From Thermodesulfobium acidiphilum (GTDB lineage: Bacteria; Thermodesulfobiota; Thermodesulfobiia; Thermodesulfobiales; Thermodesulfobiaceae): a stretch of 64,000 bases of DNA. A model generated the notes under the pieces. That model made no database searches and was not told where the DNA came from. It was given only the letters and a program-made list of their open reading frames with translations. This document shows, piece after piece, positions 28,266 to 36,397 of the stretch. Where the stretch lies: the NCBI RefSeq assembly GCF_003057965.1, contig NZ_CP020921.1:1437001-1501000 (forward strand), written 5' to 3'. A program made the position numbers and the translations under genes. Numbering within the stretch: position 1 is the first letter of the stretch; each line of letters starts with the position of its first letter.

Positions 28266-28678
28266 GTTAGTTTAAAATCCTTAAAATGATTATTAAAACA
28301 ACTATTTAACCCAAAAATATATGGGGCAAAACGATTTAAAATTAGAATCAAAAAAATGATTATAGAAAAAAGACATGCGATAAGAACAAATGAGGCAGAC
28401 ATATCCTTTATCGTTTTAATCCTGTCATCAAATTCAGGATTTATATAATCCATTATTCTTTCTATGACTGAATTAATCATCTCAGAAACGATAACAATAG
28501 AGGACGATAACAAAACAATAGTCCATTCAAATGGTTCAAACCTTAATATAAATCCGATGGTTAATAACAAAAAAAATATACCTAACTGAATTTTTAAGTT
28601 TCTCTCTTCCTTAAGAGCTACTAAAAGACCCATTATTGCAAAATAAAAACTTTTATAAATATTGTGAGACCTTTTCAA
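28262..28678 (-). CDS. dgkA: diacylglycerol/undecaprenol kinase (DgkA family)
   Basis: 138 residues with three or four membrane helices. The segments ALKEERNLKIQL and VIVSEMINSVIERIMDYINPEFDDRIKTIKDMSASFVLI carry the family's catalytic E-x-x-N and D-x-x-A-A-like motifs. Gram-positive relatives phosphorylate undecaprenol. TTG start ten bases after AAGGAG, overlapping the end of ybeY by 26 nt. Position between ybeY and the cdd region is conserved in Firmicutes-like genomes. Confidence 0.92.
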   Translation of the reverse strand: MKRSHNIYKSFYFAIMGLLVALKEERNLKIQLGIFFLLLTIGFILRFEPFEWTIVLLSSSIVIVSEMINSVIERIMDYINPEFDDRIKTIKDMSASFVLIACLFSIIIFLILILNRFAPYIFGLNSCFNNHFKDFKLT

Positions 28679-29102
28679 GACAATCTTTCTCCTTGGATCT
28701 CATTTCTTTTTCGCTAACATCGTTGTCGTGATCAAATCCTAAATTATGTAGGATCCCATGAACAATGAGCCACAACAAATAACTTTCAAAATTTTTTTTG
28801 GCAACTTCAGGAATTATGTCGCCATAAGAACAGGACAAGAAATCCTCCTTTGCCCTTTCTACAGAAATTACTATATCTCCTAAAACACCTAAATTTATAT
28901 CTCCTTCAAACGAAAGAACATCTGTGGGACAATCATTTTTACGAAACTCTTTGTTCAAAGTTCTAATTTCGTCATTGTCCGTAAGTAATAAACTAAGTTC
29001 ACATTCCCCTACGCCAAGAAAATTCATAGATTCTTTAATAGCCTTTTTTAATTGTATATAATTCAATTTATACCTTTTCCTTTTAGATAATACTAAACTC
29101 AT
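28653..29102 (-). CDS. ybeY: endoribonuclease YbeY (16S rRNA maturation)
   Basis: 149 residues. The zinc-binding motif reads HGILHNLGFDHD (H-G-x-L-H-x3-G-x-D-H) near residues 112-123, preceded by TDVLSFEGD. YbeY acts in rRNA processing and ribosome quality control. ATG start; the upstream 100 bases to pgpH contain no obvious gene. Confidence 0.97.
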   Translation of the reverse strand: MSLVLSKRKRYKLNYIQLKKAIKESMNFLGVGECELSLLLTDNDEIRTLNKEFRKNDCPTDVLSFEGDINLGVLGDIVISVERAKEDFLSCSYGDIIPEVAKKNFESYLLWLIVHGILHNLGFDHDNDVSEKEMRSKEKDCLEKVSQYL

Positions 29103-29203
29103 AAAAGAATTGCAAACCCTAAAATTATATTAAAATTAAAGTACAACATACTATTTTTTAGCGTACAAAACCTCCAACATTCTAAGATTATTTTCTATTA
29201 AGA

Positions 29204-31252
29204 TTATTGAGATTTGCCAGTAAGATTTGCCAGGTCTGGATACTCAATTCTTTGATGAAAAGACCCTACGAACAACCTTATAAAAACTTCTTTTATTTTA
29301 AGAAGCTCTTGAAGAGTAATTGGCGATTCGCTTAGTTGGCCATCTTCAAGTTTATTTTTAAAAATTCTATCAACTAAACTGTCTATTTTTGGTGAAACTG
29401 ATCCAGATGATGCCCTTACAGCAGCCTCAACTGCATCTGCCAGCATTACTATAGCAGCTTCTTTAGTTTGAGGGAGAGGCCCAGGATATCTGAAATCTTT
29501 CTCTTCGACTTCAGAAAAACCAGATTGTAAAGCCTTATGATAAAAAAATACAATTAAGCTTGTGCCATGATGTTGAGAAATTATATCCAATATCTTGTCT
29601 GGAATACCATATGACTTAGCAATTTCTACACCATCTTTTACATGGGAAGTCAAAATAGTAGCAGATAGCCAAGGAGATATTTCCGAATGTAAATTTACAC
29701 CATTCTTTTGATTTTCTACAAAGAATTGAGGTCTTTTAAGTTTTCCTACATCATGATAATAAGATGCAACCCTAGCAAGCAAAGGATCTGCGTTAATTTC
29801 TTCAGCTGCCGTTTCAGCAAGATTTGCTACTATTATACTGTGGTGATAGGTCCCGGGAGCCTCCATTTGTAACCTTTTTAATAAGGGATGACTGGGATTT
29901 GATAAGTCCATTAGTTTCAATGGACTAAGAACTCCAACAGTGCTCTCGATATAAGGAAGTGCGCCCATTGCAGCAATCGATGATAGAAATCCGTTTGCAA
30001 TAGCAAAAGCGAACTGGCTAAGAGAGTCGAGTACGTTTATACCGCTCCAGATATCCCAAAGTAGAACTGCCAAAAAAAACGTTAATGAAAACAAAAAAGC
30101 CGTATCAGACAAATCCCCTCTTCTTTGTATTCCTTTGCCCAAAAAGGCACCTGCAAAAGCACTAACTACTGCTATATAAAAACCAAGCAAACTAAAATTG
30201 CCAAAAAAGAAGACTAAAATTGCCAGAATAACCGAATAAAGAAGAGATATAGCAGGTGTGAAAATCAAAGATAAAAGTAAAGAAATACTGGCAAGAGGGA
30301 CAATGATTGGTGAAATAGGGAACAAAACAAAAACAAAAAGTATATAAACTGAAGAAAGAGCGCCAAGAACTATCAAGTGTCCTCTATCAAGAGTTATTTT
30401 CGGTGAAAAACTGTAAACAATAAATCTAAAAGCAAATAACATTAGTGCTGAGAAGAAAAATAGACTGACAAAATTTCTAACTCCAGAAAGGTTGTCCATA
30501 ATTCCCAGTTCTTTTAACAAATAAGCTTTTTCTGGAGTCAAAATCTCTCCACTTCTAACCAATATTTGCCCTTTTTTGACATCAATTACAACTGGGGTAA
30601 TTCCTTCAATTGCTTTTTGTTTAAGCTCATTGGTTAGTTTGTTATCTATGGTTGCATTTATCCTGAAATAACCTAAAATTAAATTCATAAATGCTTGAGA
30701 AGTATCTGGATCTAGCTTCAAAGAACTTATAATATTCGCAACCCGATTGGACAGTACGTCTAGTCTTTCTTCTTTTTGCAAAAGTGCAAAAATCTTGTTA
30801 GTATCAGCTTCTAATTCTTTTGGATTTGATGAGATTAGAGCCTCTATGTCTCTCTCAGTTAAAAATGGTGCAATATCTTTAAGCTTTGCAACTCTTTGAG
30901 ATTCAGAAAGATTTTTTGTAGATTCTAAATTTGAAAGGAAGTAATTAATAGAATCGTGAATAGAACCAAATTTATCATATGTTACAACCAAGACATCGGG
31001 TACAGCTCTTTCCCTTTGAATTTTTAAGTCCTCTGTAGCAACTTTATTTACAATTTGAGCGTCTTTAGGGGAAATCACATCGAAAGGGACCATTTTCCCA
31101 ACAGCCAAAGTTGGATAGACTCCTCTTAAATTATAAAGAAGAGCTGCTAACAAAAAAGCAATTAATAAATAGCTAAAGAGTTCTTCTCCTTTAAAACGCG
31201 ACCAAAAAGGCTTTAGCTGCCCCAAAAGAGAGCCAAAGCGGTTAAAGTTCAT
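29204..31252 (-). CDS. pgpH: 7TM-HD family cyclic-di-AMP phosphodiesterase (PgpH-like)
   Basis: 682 residues. One N-terminal helix, an extracytoplasmic 7TMR-HDED domain (about 60-265), seven membrane helices (about 265-470), and a cytoplasmic HD domain with GTYHHSIIVANLAE, YYHDVGKLKRPQFF, HGTSLIVFFYHKA and MLADAVEAAVRAS. In PgpH this domain hydrolyses c-di-AMP. The gene is 10 nt after rpsU and has no clear Shine-Dalgarno, so translation may rely on coupling. Its place before ybeY and dgkA is conserved. Confidence 0.95.
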   Translation of the reverse strand: MNFNRFGSLLGQLKPFWSRFKGEELFSYLLIAFLLAALLYNLRGVYPTLAVGKMVPFDVISPKDAQIVNKVATEDLKIQRERAVPDVLVVTYDKFGSIHDSINYFLSNLESTKNLSESQRVAKLKDIAPFLTERDIEALISSNPKELEADTNKIFALLQKEERLDVLSNRVANIISSLKLDPDTSQAFMNLILGYFRINATIDNKLTNELKQKAIEGITPVVIDVKKGQILVRSGEILTPEKAYLLKELGIMDNLSGVRNFVSLFFFSALMLFAFRFIVYSFSPKITLDRGHLIVLGALSSVYILFVFVLFPISPIIVPLASISLLLSLIFTPAISLLYSVILAILVFFFGNFSLLGFYIAVVSAFAGAFLGKGIQRRGDLSDTAFLFSLTFFLAVLLWDIWSGINVLDSLSQFAFAIANGFLSSIAAMGALPYIESTVGVLSPLKLMDLSNPSHPLLKRLQMEAPGTYHHSIIVANLAETAAEEINADPLLARVASYYHDVGKLKRPQFFVENQKNGVNLHSEISPWLSATILTSHVKDGVEIAKSYGIPDKILDIISQHHGTSLIVFFYHKALQSGFSEVEEKDFRYPGPLPQTKEAAIVMLADAVEAAVRASSGSVSPKIDSLVDRIFKNKLEDGQLSESPITLQELLKIKEVFIRLFVGSFHQRIEYPDLANLTGKSQ

Positions 31253-31262
31253 TTTAATTTAA

Positions 31263-31442
31263 TTATCTTTTTTTTCTCTTTTTTGCTGCCTCAGCCCTCT
31301 TTTTCTTTTTCTTTACGCTAGGACTTTCGTAGAATTCTCTCTTTCTAACCTCAGAAAGAATTCCTTCCTGTTGTACCACCTTGTTAAAACGTTTCAGAGC
31401 ACTGTCTATTGATTCATCTTTGTTAATACGAATTTCTGGCAA
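31263..31442 (-). CDS. rpsU: 30S ribosomal protein S21
   Basis: 59 residues from a TTG at 31442, ten bases after GAGGAGG. The sequence [19 protein letters not shown], then [20 protein letters not shown] and a lysine/arginine-rich tail ([16 protein letters not shown]) are typical of bacterial S21. It sits between a HIT-family gene (23 nt upstream) and pgpH, a common neighbourhood. The short length and TTG start make it easy to miss. Confidence 0.95.
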   Translation of the reverse strand: MPEIRINKDESIDSALKRFNKVVQQEGILSEVRKREFYESPSVKKKKKRAEAAKKRKKR

Positions 31443-31465
31443 AGTTTAACAACCTCCTCAAATTA

Positions 31466-31801
31466 TCATCCCGGTGGCCAATCCATAGGCCTACCGCCTA
31501 TCACATGAAAATGAAGATGAAATACGGTCTGACCTCCATCATCTCCAACATTTGTCACCACTCTGTATCCCTTCGTCAGCCCTTCTTTTTGAGCAACCAG
31601 ATTACAAACATACAATAAATGAGAGACCAGATTGAAATCTTCAACATCTCCTAAACTCCTTATATGCTTCTTTGGTATTACAAGAACATGAAAAGGAGCT
31701 ACCGGATTGATATCCTTAAAAGCTAAAGAAATATCATCCTCATATATTATCTGAGAATCAAGCTTTTTTTCTGCTATAAGACAAAATACACAGTTTTCCA
31801 G
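31466..31801 (-). CDS. HIT-family (HINT-like) nucleotide hydrolase
   Basis: 111 residues. NCVFCLIAEKK with a C-x-x-C at the N-terminus, FKDINPVAPFHVLVIPKKHI, and the histidine triad in GQTVFHLHFHVIGGRP (H-x-H-x-H). HINT proteins hydrolyse adenosine 5'-phosphoramidates. No ATG, GTG or TTG fits: the only in-frame ATG (31867) lies within the upstream structured RNA. The AGGAGG at 31813-31808 points, with a 6-base spacer, at a CTG (31801), which places the start just before the conserved CxxC. Co-transcribed with the 6S-like RNA upstream and rpsU downstream. Confidence 0.9.
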   Translation of the reverse strand: MENCVFCLIAEKKLDSQIIYEDDISLAFKDINPVAPFHVLVIPKKHIRSLGDVEDFNLVSHLLYVCNLVAQKEGLTKGYRVVTNVGDDGGQTVFHLHFHVIGGRPMDWPPG

Positions 31802-31817
31802 ATAAATCCTCCTAAAT

Positions 31818-31990
31818 AAAGTACTCCCACAGTGCCGTGTACCAAGAGTCTTGAACCCAAGCCTCATACAATAATGGACCTACCTTCCTGCAGTCGTTCG
31901 CAAAAAGCGAACATAATACACGAAGAGATCGGTCCTCGAACTTCGGTGTTAGCTCAAGATCTCAAGAGCATCACGAACACCGCAGGAACT
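31818..31990 (-). ncRNA. ssrS: 6S RNA-like structured RNA
   Basis: About 173 nt, read on the minus strand. The 5' end (AGUUCCUGCGGUGUUCGUG) pairs with the 3' end (CACGGCACUGUGGGAGUAC) in a closing stem of about 16 bp with G-U pairs and one bulge. Further in, UCUUGA pairs with UCAAGA, GGACC with GGUCC, and a GUUCGC/GCGAAC hairpin caps the middle. A long, mostly unbranched rod of this size with a GGGUUCAAG block near the 3' side fits 6S RNA, which binds RNA polymerase. It lies upstream of a co-directional gene, as 6S often does. The Rfam call is unverified; other structured leaders remain possible. Confidence 0.6.
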
Positions 31991-31996
31991 TATAAG

Positions 31997-32025
31997 AGTA
32001 TAACATAAAATAAGCTCGGAGTTAA
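31997..32025 (-). promoter_or_regulatory. promoter of the 6S-like RNA / HIT-rpsU operon
   Basis: On the minus strand TTAACT (32025-32020), a 17-bp spacer and TATACT (32002-31997). A start seven bases later falls at about 31990, exactly where the paired 5' arm of the RNA begins. Confidence 0.6.
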
Positions 32026-32095
32026 TAGAAAAAAAATTCTGCATAAAAAACTTTAAGAAAGTTTACTTAAAATAAGTAAAAATCTAAGTAAGTAT

Positions 32096-32101
32096 TATAA
32101 T
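32096..32101 (+). promoter_or_regulatory. -10 box of the heptosyltransferase gene
   Basis: A perfect TATAAT ends six bases before the ATG at 32108. No clear -35 box and no Shine-Dalgarno are seen, so a leaderless message is likely if this box is used. Confidence 0.4.
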
Positions 32102-32107
32102 AATAAC

Positions 32108-33106
32108 ATGCAAGTAAGAGGGAAAACAAAGATTCTTGTCATATTCGGATATCCTGGTATTGGTGATATATTACTAGCCTCACCAGTATTAAGAGCAATA
32201 TATGGTTATTATAATGATGTAGAATTTACTCTTTTCGCAAGAAAAATCCCATCTCTTTCCAGTGTTTTCAACATTATCCCTCATTGTGAAAGGGTTGTTT
32301 TCTATGACAAAAATAGAGAACACAAAAGTAATTTATCCTTCTTTAGGTTATGCGTATCTCTTAGAAAAGAAAAATTTGACCTCGCCGTAGTCTTGCATCA
32401 TTCTCCAAGAAATTCTATAGTATCTTTCCTTTCGAACGCAAAAAATAGAATAGGATTTGATTACGGAATAAACAAAATCTTCTTAACTAAACATATAGCA
32501 CCAAACGAGGACCAAAATATTATTTACTACTATGCTGATATCTTGAAAACTATAGGAATAAAAGAGTTTGACCCAAAGCCATGGATTATAAAACAAAATG
32601 TAAAAAAAGTAAAAAATAGAATAGTTTTTTCAATTGGTTCTAGCTGGTATCGCAAAGAATGGCCGCCTGAAAATTTTGCTTTTCTAGCAAATATGCTTTA
32701 CAAAGCAGGTTATGAAATAATTTTGGTGGGATCAGAAAAAGATATAGAAAAAGCAAACATTATTAAATCAAATTCAATAGTTACTAATATGGTTAACAAG
32801 ACAAAAGACCTTCTAGATCTTTGTAAGATAATAGAGAGTTCAAATCTTTTAATTTGTCCCGATACAGCAAGTCTTCATATTGCTAGAGGACTTGGCACAA
32901 AAACTATCAGCCTTTTTGGGCCAACTTCTCCACTAATATACGGTCCTCTTCCAGAAGAAAAAGCAGATCACAAAACAATATATAGCAACCTTCCATGTTC
33001 TAATAAATGCATTGACAGAGAATGCTCAGACAACTTATGTATGAAAAGAATTACTCCAGATGAGGTTTATAAAAAAGCAATAAAAGCTCTCTCTTCTAAT
33101 CAGTAA
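32108..33106 (+). CDS. glycosyltransferase family 9 (ADP-heptose:LPS heptosyltransferase-like)
   Basis: 332 residues. IFGYPGIGDILLASPVLRAI at the N-terminus, SIGSSWYRKEWPPENFAFLANML in the middle and CPDTASLHIARGLGTKTISLFGPTSPLIYGPL near the C-terminus are typical of GT9 enzymes that build the lipopolysaccharide inner core. A cysteine-rich tail (CSNKCIDRECSDNLC) is also common in the family. It implies an outer membrane. The gene has its own TATAAT and no Shine-Dalgarno. It converges with the O-antigen ligase gene with an 11-nt overlap. Confidence 0.9.
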   Translation: MQVRGKTKILVIFGYPGIGDILLASPVLRAIYGYYNDVEFTLFARKIPSLSSVFNIIPHCERVVFYDKNREHKSNLSFFRLCVSLRKEKFDLAVVLHHSPRNSIVSFLSNAKNRIGFDYGINKIFLTKHIAPNEDQNIIYYYADILKTIGIKEFDPKPWIIKQNVKKVKNRIVFSIGSSWYRKEWPPENFAFLANMLYKAGYEIILVGSEKDIEKANIIKSNSIVTNMVNKTKDLLDLCKIIESSNLLICPDTASLHIARGLGTKTISLFGPTSPLIYGPLPEEKADHKTIYSNLPCSNKCIDRECSDNLCMKRITPDEVYKKAIKALSSNQ

Positions 33107-34244
33107 GCTTTATTGTCGAGAGAGCCATAAAATAAGCCAATATTTCAAGTTGCATTCTACCATAAAACATATTCCCTGTAAGGCCCTCACCAAGCCAATA
33201 TCCTGTTATAAAAGTAAGCAATACTGAAGACAGCGCCCACTGGAACCTGCTTGAAGTTTTAAATATGTTTATAGTCTGTTTATAATACTGATAAAGCAGG
33301 ACAACAAGACAGGTCAGGCCAACTAACCCCATATCAGTTAGAACTTGAATAAAGGTATCATGTGCGTGAGCCACTGAGTTTGCAAGAGGATCTTTCGGGT
33401 TAAGATATCTATAATGATAGGCAAAATGTCCTGCACCCACACCAATTATTGGGCTAAGCGGAAATATCTTAAAGATAGCTACCTTCCAGAACATTATTCT
33501 TTCATAATTGGCTGTATAAGTAAAGTTTAAAAGATCTAAGAAATTCGTTATACCTACGTTCCTTTTTATAGGTGCAAGCAAACCAAACAATAAAATTGCT
33601 ACAGCGGCAATTAAACCTTTTATCCTGAAAATTAATATTACAAACAAACAAAGTCCTATTACGCTGGATATAAAGCTACCTCTCGCACTTGAGACATACA
33701 ATACAAAAAATTCAAAGAAAAAGATAGCAAACCAAAAATAAAAAGATTTTTTTCTAAAGTTATAAACCGCAAGAATAAATGGTGCAAGAAGAGCAAGAGC
33801 CTGGTAAGCGCTGTAAGCTGTGTAATAATGAAAGCTTCCAACGACTTCTTTTCCCTTTAGCCATTGGAAGAAAAACGCATAAATCGTAATAGGTAGAGAA
33901 GAACAGGTCATTGCTACAAAAGAAAAAATTACATCACTTTTAGATTTTACAATGCAATAAGTAACAAATATTACAATAGCATATTCAAGATAAGTACTAG
34001 TCCACCTGAGCCATAACTCTTTATCTGCTGCAGCAATACCAGACAATACAGCTGATCCGAACAACAACAAAGCATAAGGCAATATTCCCTTTTTCAAAAC
34101 AGACAAATTCTCCCTGGTTAAACAGGTTAGCAATGAAAGCGTTAGAAAAATATAATCAACAGCATTGCTTAAAGGATTAGAAAATAAAAAAAGACAAAAG
34201 AATAACAGAGAAATTTTATGTCTATCAATACTAAATTTTTTCAT
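33096..34244 (-). CDS. O-antigen ligase-like (Wzy/WaaL) membrane protein
   Basis: 382 residues with about ten to twelve membrane helices and one large periplasmic loop (about 220-300). Motifs in the loop, RIMFWKVAIFKIFPLSPIIGVGAGHFAYHYRY and NSVAHAHDTFIQVLTDMGLVG, carry the R-x2-x-W and H-x(n)-H-N/D residues of the Wzy_C ligase/polymerase domain. It likely joins a polysaccharide to lipid A core or polymerises it. ATG start behind GGGAG. Confidence 0.87.
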   Translation of the reverse strand: MKKFSIDRHKISLLFFCLFLFSNPLSNAVDYIFLTLSLLTCLTRENLSVLKKGILPYALLLFGSAVLSGIAAADKELWLRWTSTYLEYAIVIFVTYCIVKSKSDVIFSFVAMTCSSLPITIYAFFFQWLKGKEVVGSFHYYTAYSAYQALALLAPFILAVYNFRKKSFYFWFAIFFFEFFVLYVSSARGSFISSVIGLCLFVILIFRIKGLIAAVAILLFGLLAPIKRNVGITNFLDLLNFTYTANYERIMFWKVAIFKIFPLSPIIGVGAGHFAYHYRYLNPKDPLANSVAHAHDTFIQVLTDMGLVGLTCLVVLLYQYYKQTINIFKTSSRFQWALSSVLLTFITGYWLGEGLTGNMFYGRMQLEILAYFMALSTIKLTD

Positions 34245-34393
34245 AAATGACTCCCTGATAAAATTTTTTACATTTTAACACCAAAAGCAATAATGCGTCA
34301 TAAAATTTTCTTTTGAAAAGTCTGTTTTACAAACTTTTTTCACAAAAAATTAACAATTTTCTTATTTAATATTTTGTATAGGAGGTGAATAGT

Positions 34394-36184
34394 TTGAAAA
34401 ACTTATTAAAAAAAATAATAGAAAATAAAGATTTTACTACATTATTTCAACCTATTTTTTCACTTTCAAACGGTATAGTAGTTGGTTATGAAGCTCTTAC
34501 AAGAGGCCCAGAGAACACTATTTTCTACAATCCAGAAAAACTATTCGAAAGCGCAAAAACTGAAAATTTGCTATGGGAAATGGAGTTATATACAAGGTTA
34601 AGTGCCATTGAGAAATTTTATAGCTTTAAATCTGATAAAATTTTATTTTTAAACGTAGATCCAGATATAATAAGAGACAAAAAATTTACCAAGGGTACTA
34701 CAAAACATTTATTTGAAAATATAATTAATACCTCAAACATAGTATTTGAAATTACAGAAAAAACAGCAATAAAAGACTACGTAGAGTTCAAAGAAATTAT
34801 CCAAAATTACAAAACTCAAGGTTATAAAATTGCAATTGACGACGTTGGTTCGGGACATTCTGGTCTAACTACTATATCAGAAGTAAGACCAAATTATATA
34901 AAAATTGACATGTTTCTAATTAGAGACATTGATAAAAATAACTTCAAAAAATCTATAGTAAAGGCGCTCGTAGAACTTGCTAATGACTTAGATCTAAAAC
35001 TAATCGCAGAAGGAATAGAAACATTAGACGAACTAAAAACTGTAATAGAATTAGGAATCCCTTTAGCACAGGGTTTCCTATTAGGAAGGCCATCAAAGGA
35101 ACTTTTGGAAATGAATTTAACATTAAAAGACTTTATCAAAGAAACAAAATCCTCTTTGGAAATGAGAAAATTCAAATCTGCTTGTGAAATTAATATTGGA
35201 AAACTAGCAAGAAGAGATAATGCAGTTCAATTTTCAACTCTATCAATAGATATAGAAAAAATTTTTTTAAATAATTTCCGATTACATGGCATAGCAGTAT
35301 TAAATGGTGAAAAGGTCATAGGGCTAATTACAAAGAGAAATTTTTTCACACAACTTGGCACTCGATTTGGAAGAGAGCTTTATTTAGAAAAACCTATAGA
35401 AAAGATTATGGATATAGAACCTTTAGTAGTTGACTATTTCACACCAATAAGTGAAGTGATAAAAAGAATAGCAAATAGAGAAGAACATAAATTATATGAT
35501 TATGTAATAGTTGAAAGGGATGAAAAGTATTTTGGAGTAGTTCCAATAATAAATCTTCTAGAAAAATCTATGGAATTAGAATTAAATATAGCCAAGTACT
35601 CAAATCCGCTAACAGGGTTACCTGGAAATTTAATAATTGAAGAAAAAATTAGAGAGTCTATAAATAATAAAATACCGTTTTCGTTAATTTATTTCGATCT
35701 AAATAATTTCAAATCTTTCAATGATTACTACGGCTTTGAAAGAGGTGATAGAGTCATAAAATATATTGCAAATATACTTGAGAGGCACATGGATTTTTAT
35801 AAAGATTCGTTTTTAGGGCACGTAGGTGGAGATGATTTCATAGCCATAGTAAAATCCTATGAAATAGAAAAATTATGCTATAACATAATTGAAGAATTTG
35901 ATTTTAATATTAAAAGATTTTATAACGAAGAAGATATAAAACAGGGCTACATAACATCAATAGATAGAGATGGCACAAAAAAACATTTCCCAATTATAAG
36001 CATTTCAATATCATCTGTAAACAATAGAAATTTTTTAAACTATGAAAAAGTGATAGAAAGAATTTCAGAAATAAAAAAGCTATGCAAAGAATTGTGCAAA
36101 AAGTTTAAGAAAAGTTACTTTTTAATGGAAGAAGAAGTTCTTGCGAAAGAGAAAAATGAAAAGACACTTGCAAACAATTTTTAA
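34394..36184 (+). CDS. EAL - CBS pair - GGDEF signalling protein
   Basis: 596 residues, soluble. The EAL domain (about 1-240) has YEALTRGP, NVDPDI, EITEKTA, DDVGSGHSGL, KIDMFLI, AEGIE and AQGFLLGRP, so the c-di-GMP phosphodiesterase site looks intact. A CBS pair (about 265-385) may sense adenine nucleotides. The GGDEF domain (about 395-570) has YFDLNNFKSFNDYYGFERGD and GGDDF, with no RxxD inhibitory site at the usual place. Whether both activities operate cannot be told from sequence. The TTG at 34394 lies six bases after GGAGGTG; a GTG at 34385 is part of that site. Confidence 0.93.
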   Translation: MKNLLKKIIENKDFTTLFQPIFSLSNGIVVGYEALTRGPENTIFYNPEKLFESAKTENLLWEMELYTRLSAIEKFYSFKSDKILFLNVDPDIIRDKKFTKGTTKHLFENIINTSNIVFEITEKTAIKDYVEFKEIIQNYKTQGYKIAIDDVGSGHSGLTTISEVRPNYIKIDMFLIRDIDKNNFKKSIVKALVELANDLDLKLIAEGIETLDELKTVIELGIPLAQGFLLGRPSKELLEMNLTLKDFIKETKSSLEMRKFKSACEINIGKLARRDNAVQFSTLSIDIEKIFLNNFRLHGIAVLNGEKVIGLITKRNFFTQLGTRFGRELYLEKPIEKIMDIEPLVVDYFTPISEVIKRIANREEHKLYDYVIVERDEKYFGVVPIINLLEKSMELELNIAKYSNPLTGLPGNLIIEEKIRESINNKIPFSLIYFDLNNFKSFNDYYGFERGDRVIKYIANILERHMDFYKDSFLGHVGGDDFIAIVKSYEIEKLCYNIIEEFDFNIKRFYNEEDIKQGYITSIDRDGTKKHFPIISISISSVNNRNFLNYEKVIERISEIKKLCKELCKKFKKSYFLMEEEVLAKEKNEKTLANNF

Positions 36185-36211
36185 ATGTGATAATATACTC
36201 ATCAATTCAAA

Positions 36212-36288
36212 GGGGTGGTGGTGTAGAGGCCTAACACACCTGCCTGTCACGCAGGAGATCGCGAGTTCGAATCTCGTCCACCCCGCCA
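36212..36288 (+). tRNA. tRNA-Asp (GTC)
   Basis: 77 nt including an encoded CCA. Acceptor stem GGGGTGG pairs with CCACCCC; discriminator G, then CCA. Anticodon stem CCTGC/GCAGG with loop CT-GTC-AC gives anticodon GTC. The T-arm has the usual GTTCGAATC. Confidence 0.98.
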
Positions 36289-36397
36289 ATAAATCGTTAT
36301 CTTCTTTTGGAAATAGGAAAATTTCTTGTTCGTTTTTAATTTTCTTCTAATTTTTAGGTTTATAATAAGTTAGTTAACGCATTCAAAAGAGGTTGTG

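Noticed and set aside
31466-31867. A 133-residue HIT protein starting at 31867
   Set aside because: The extra 22 codons lie in the structured RNA, have no homology to HIT proteins, and would place AGGAGG inside the gene.
31818-31990. SRP RNA, tmRNA, RNase P RNA or a T-box leader
   Set aside because: The conserved cores (for example the GGAAG-type SRP loop in its proper context, the T-box AGGGUGG, the RNase P GAGGAAAGUC) are not present in the right place and order.
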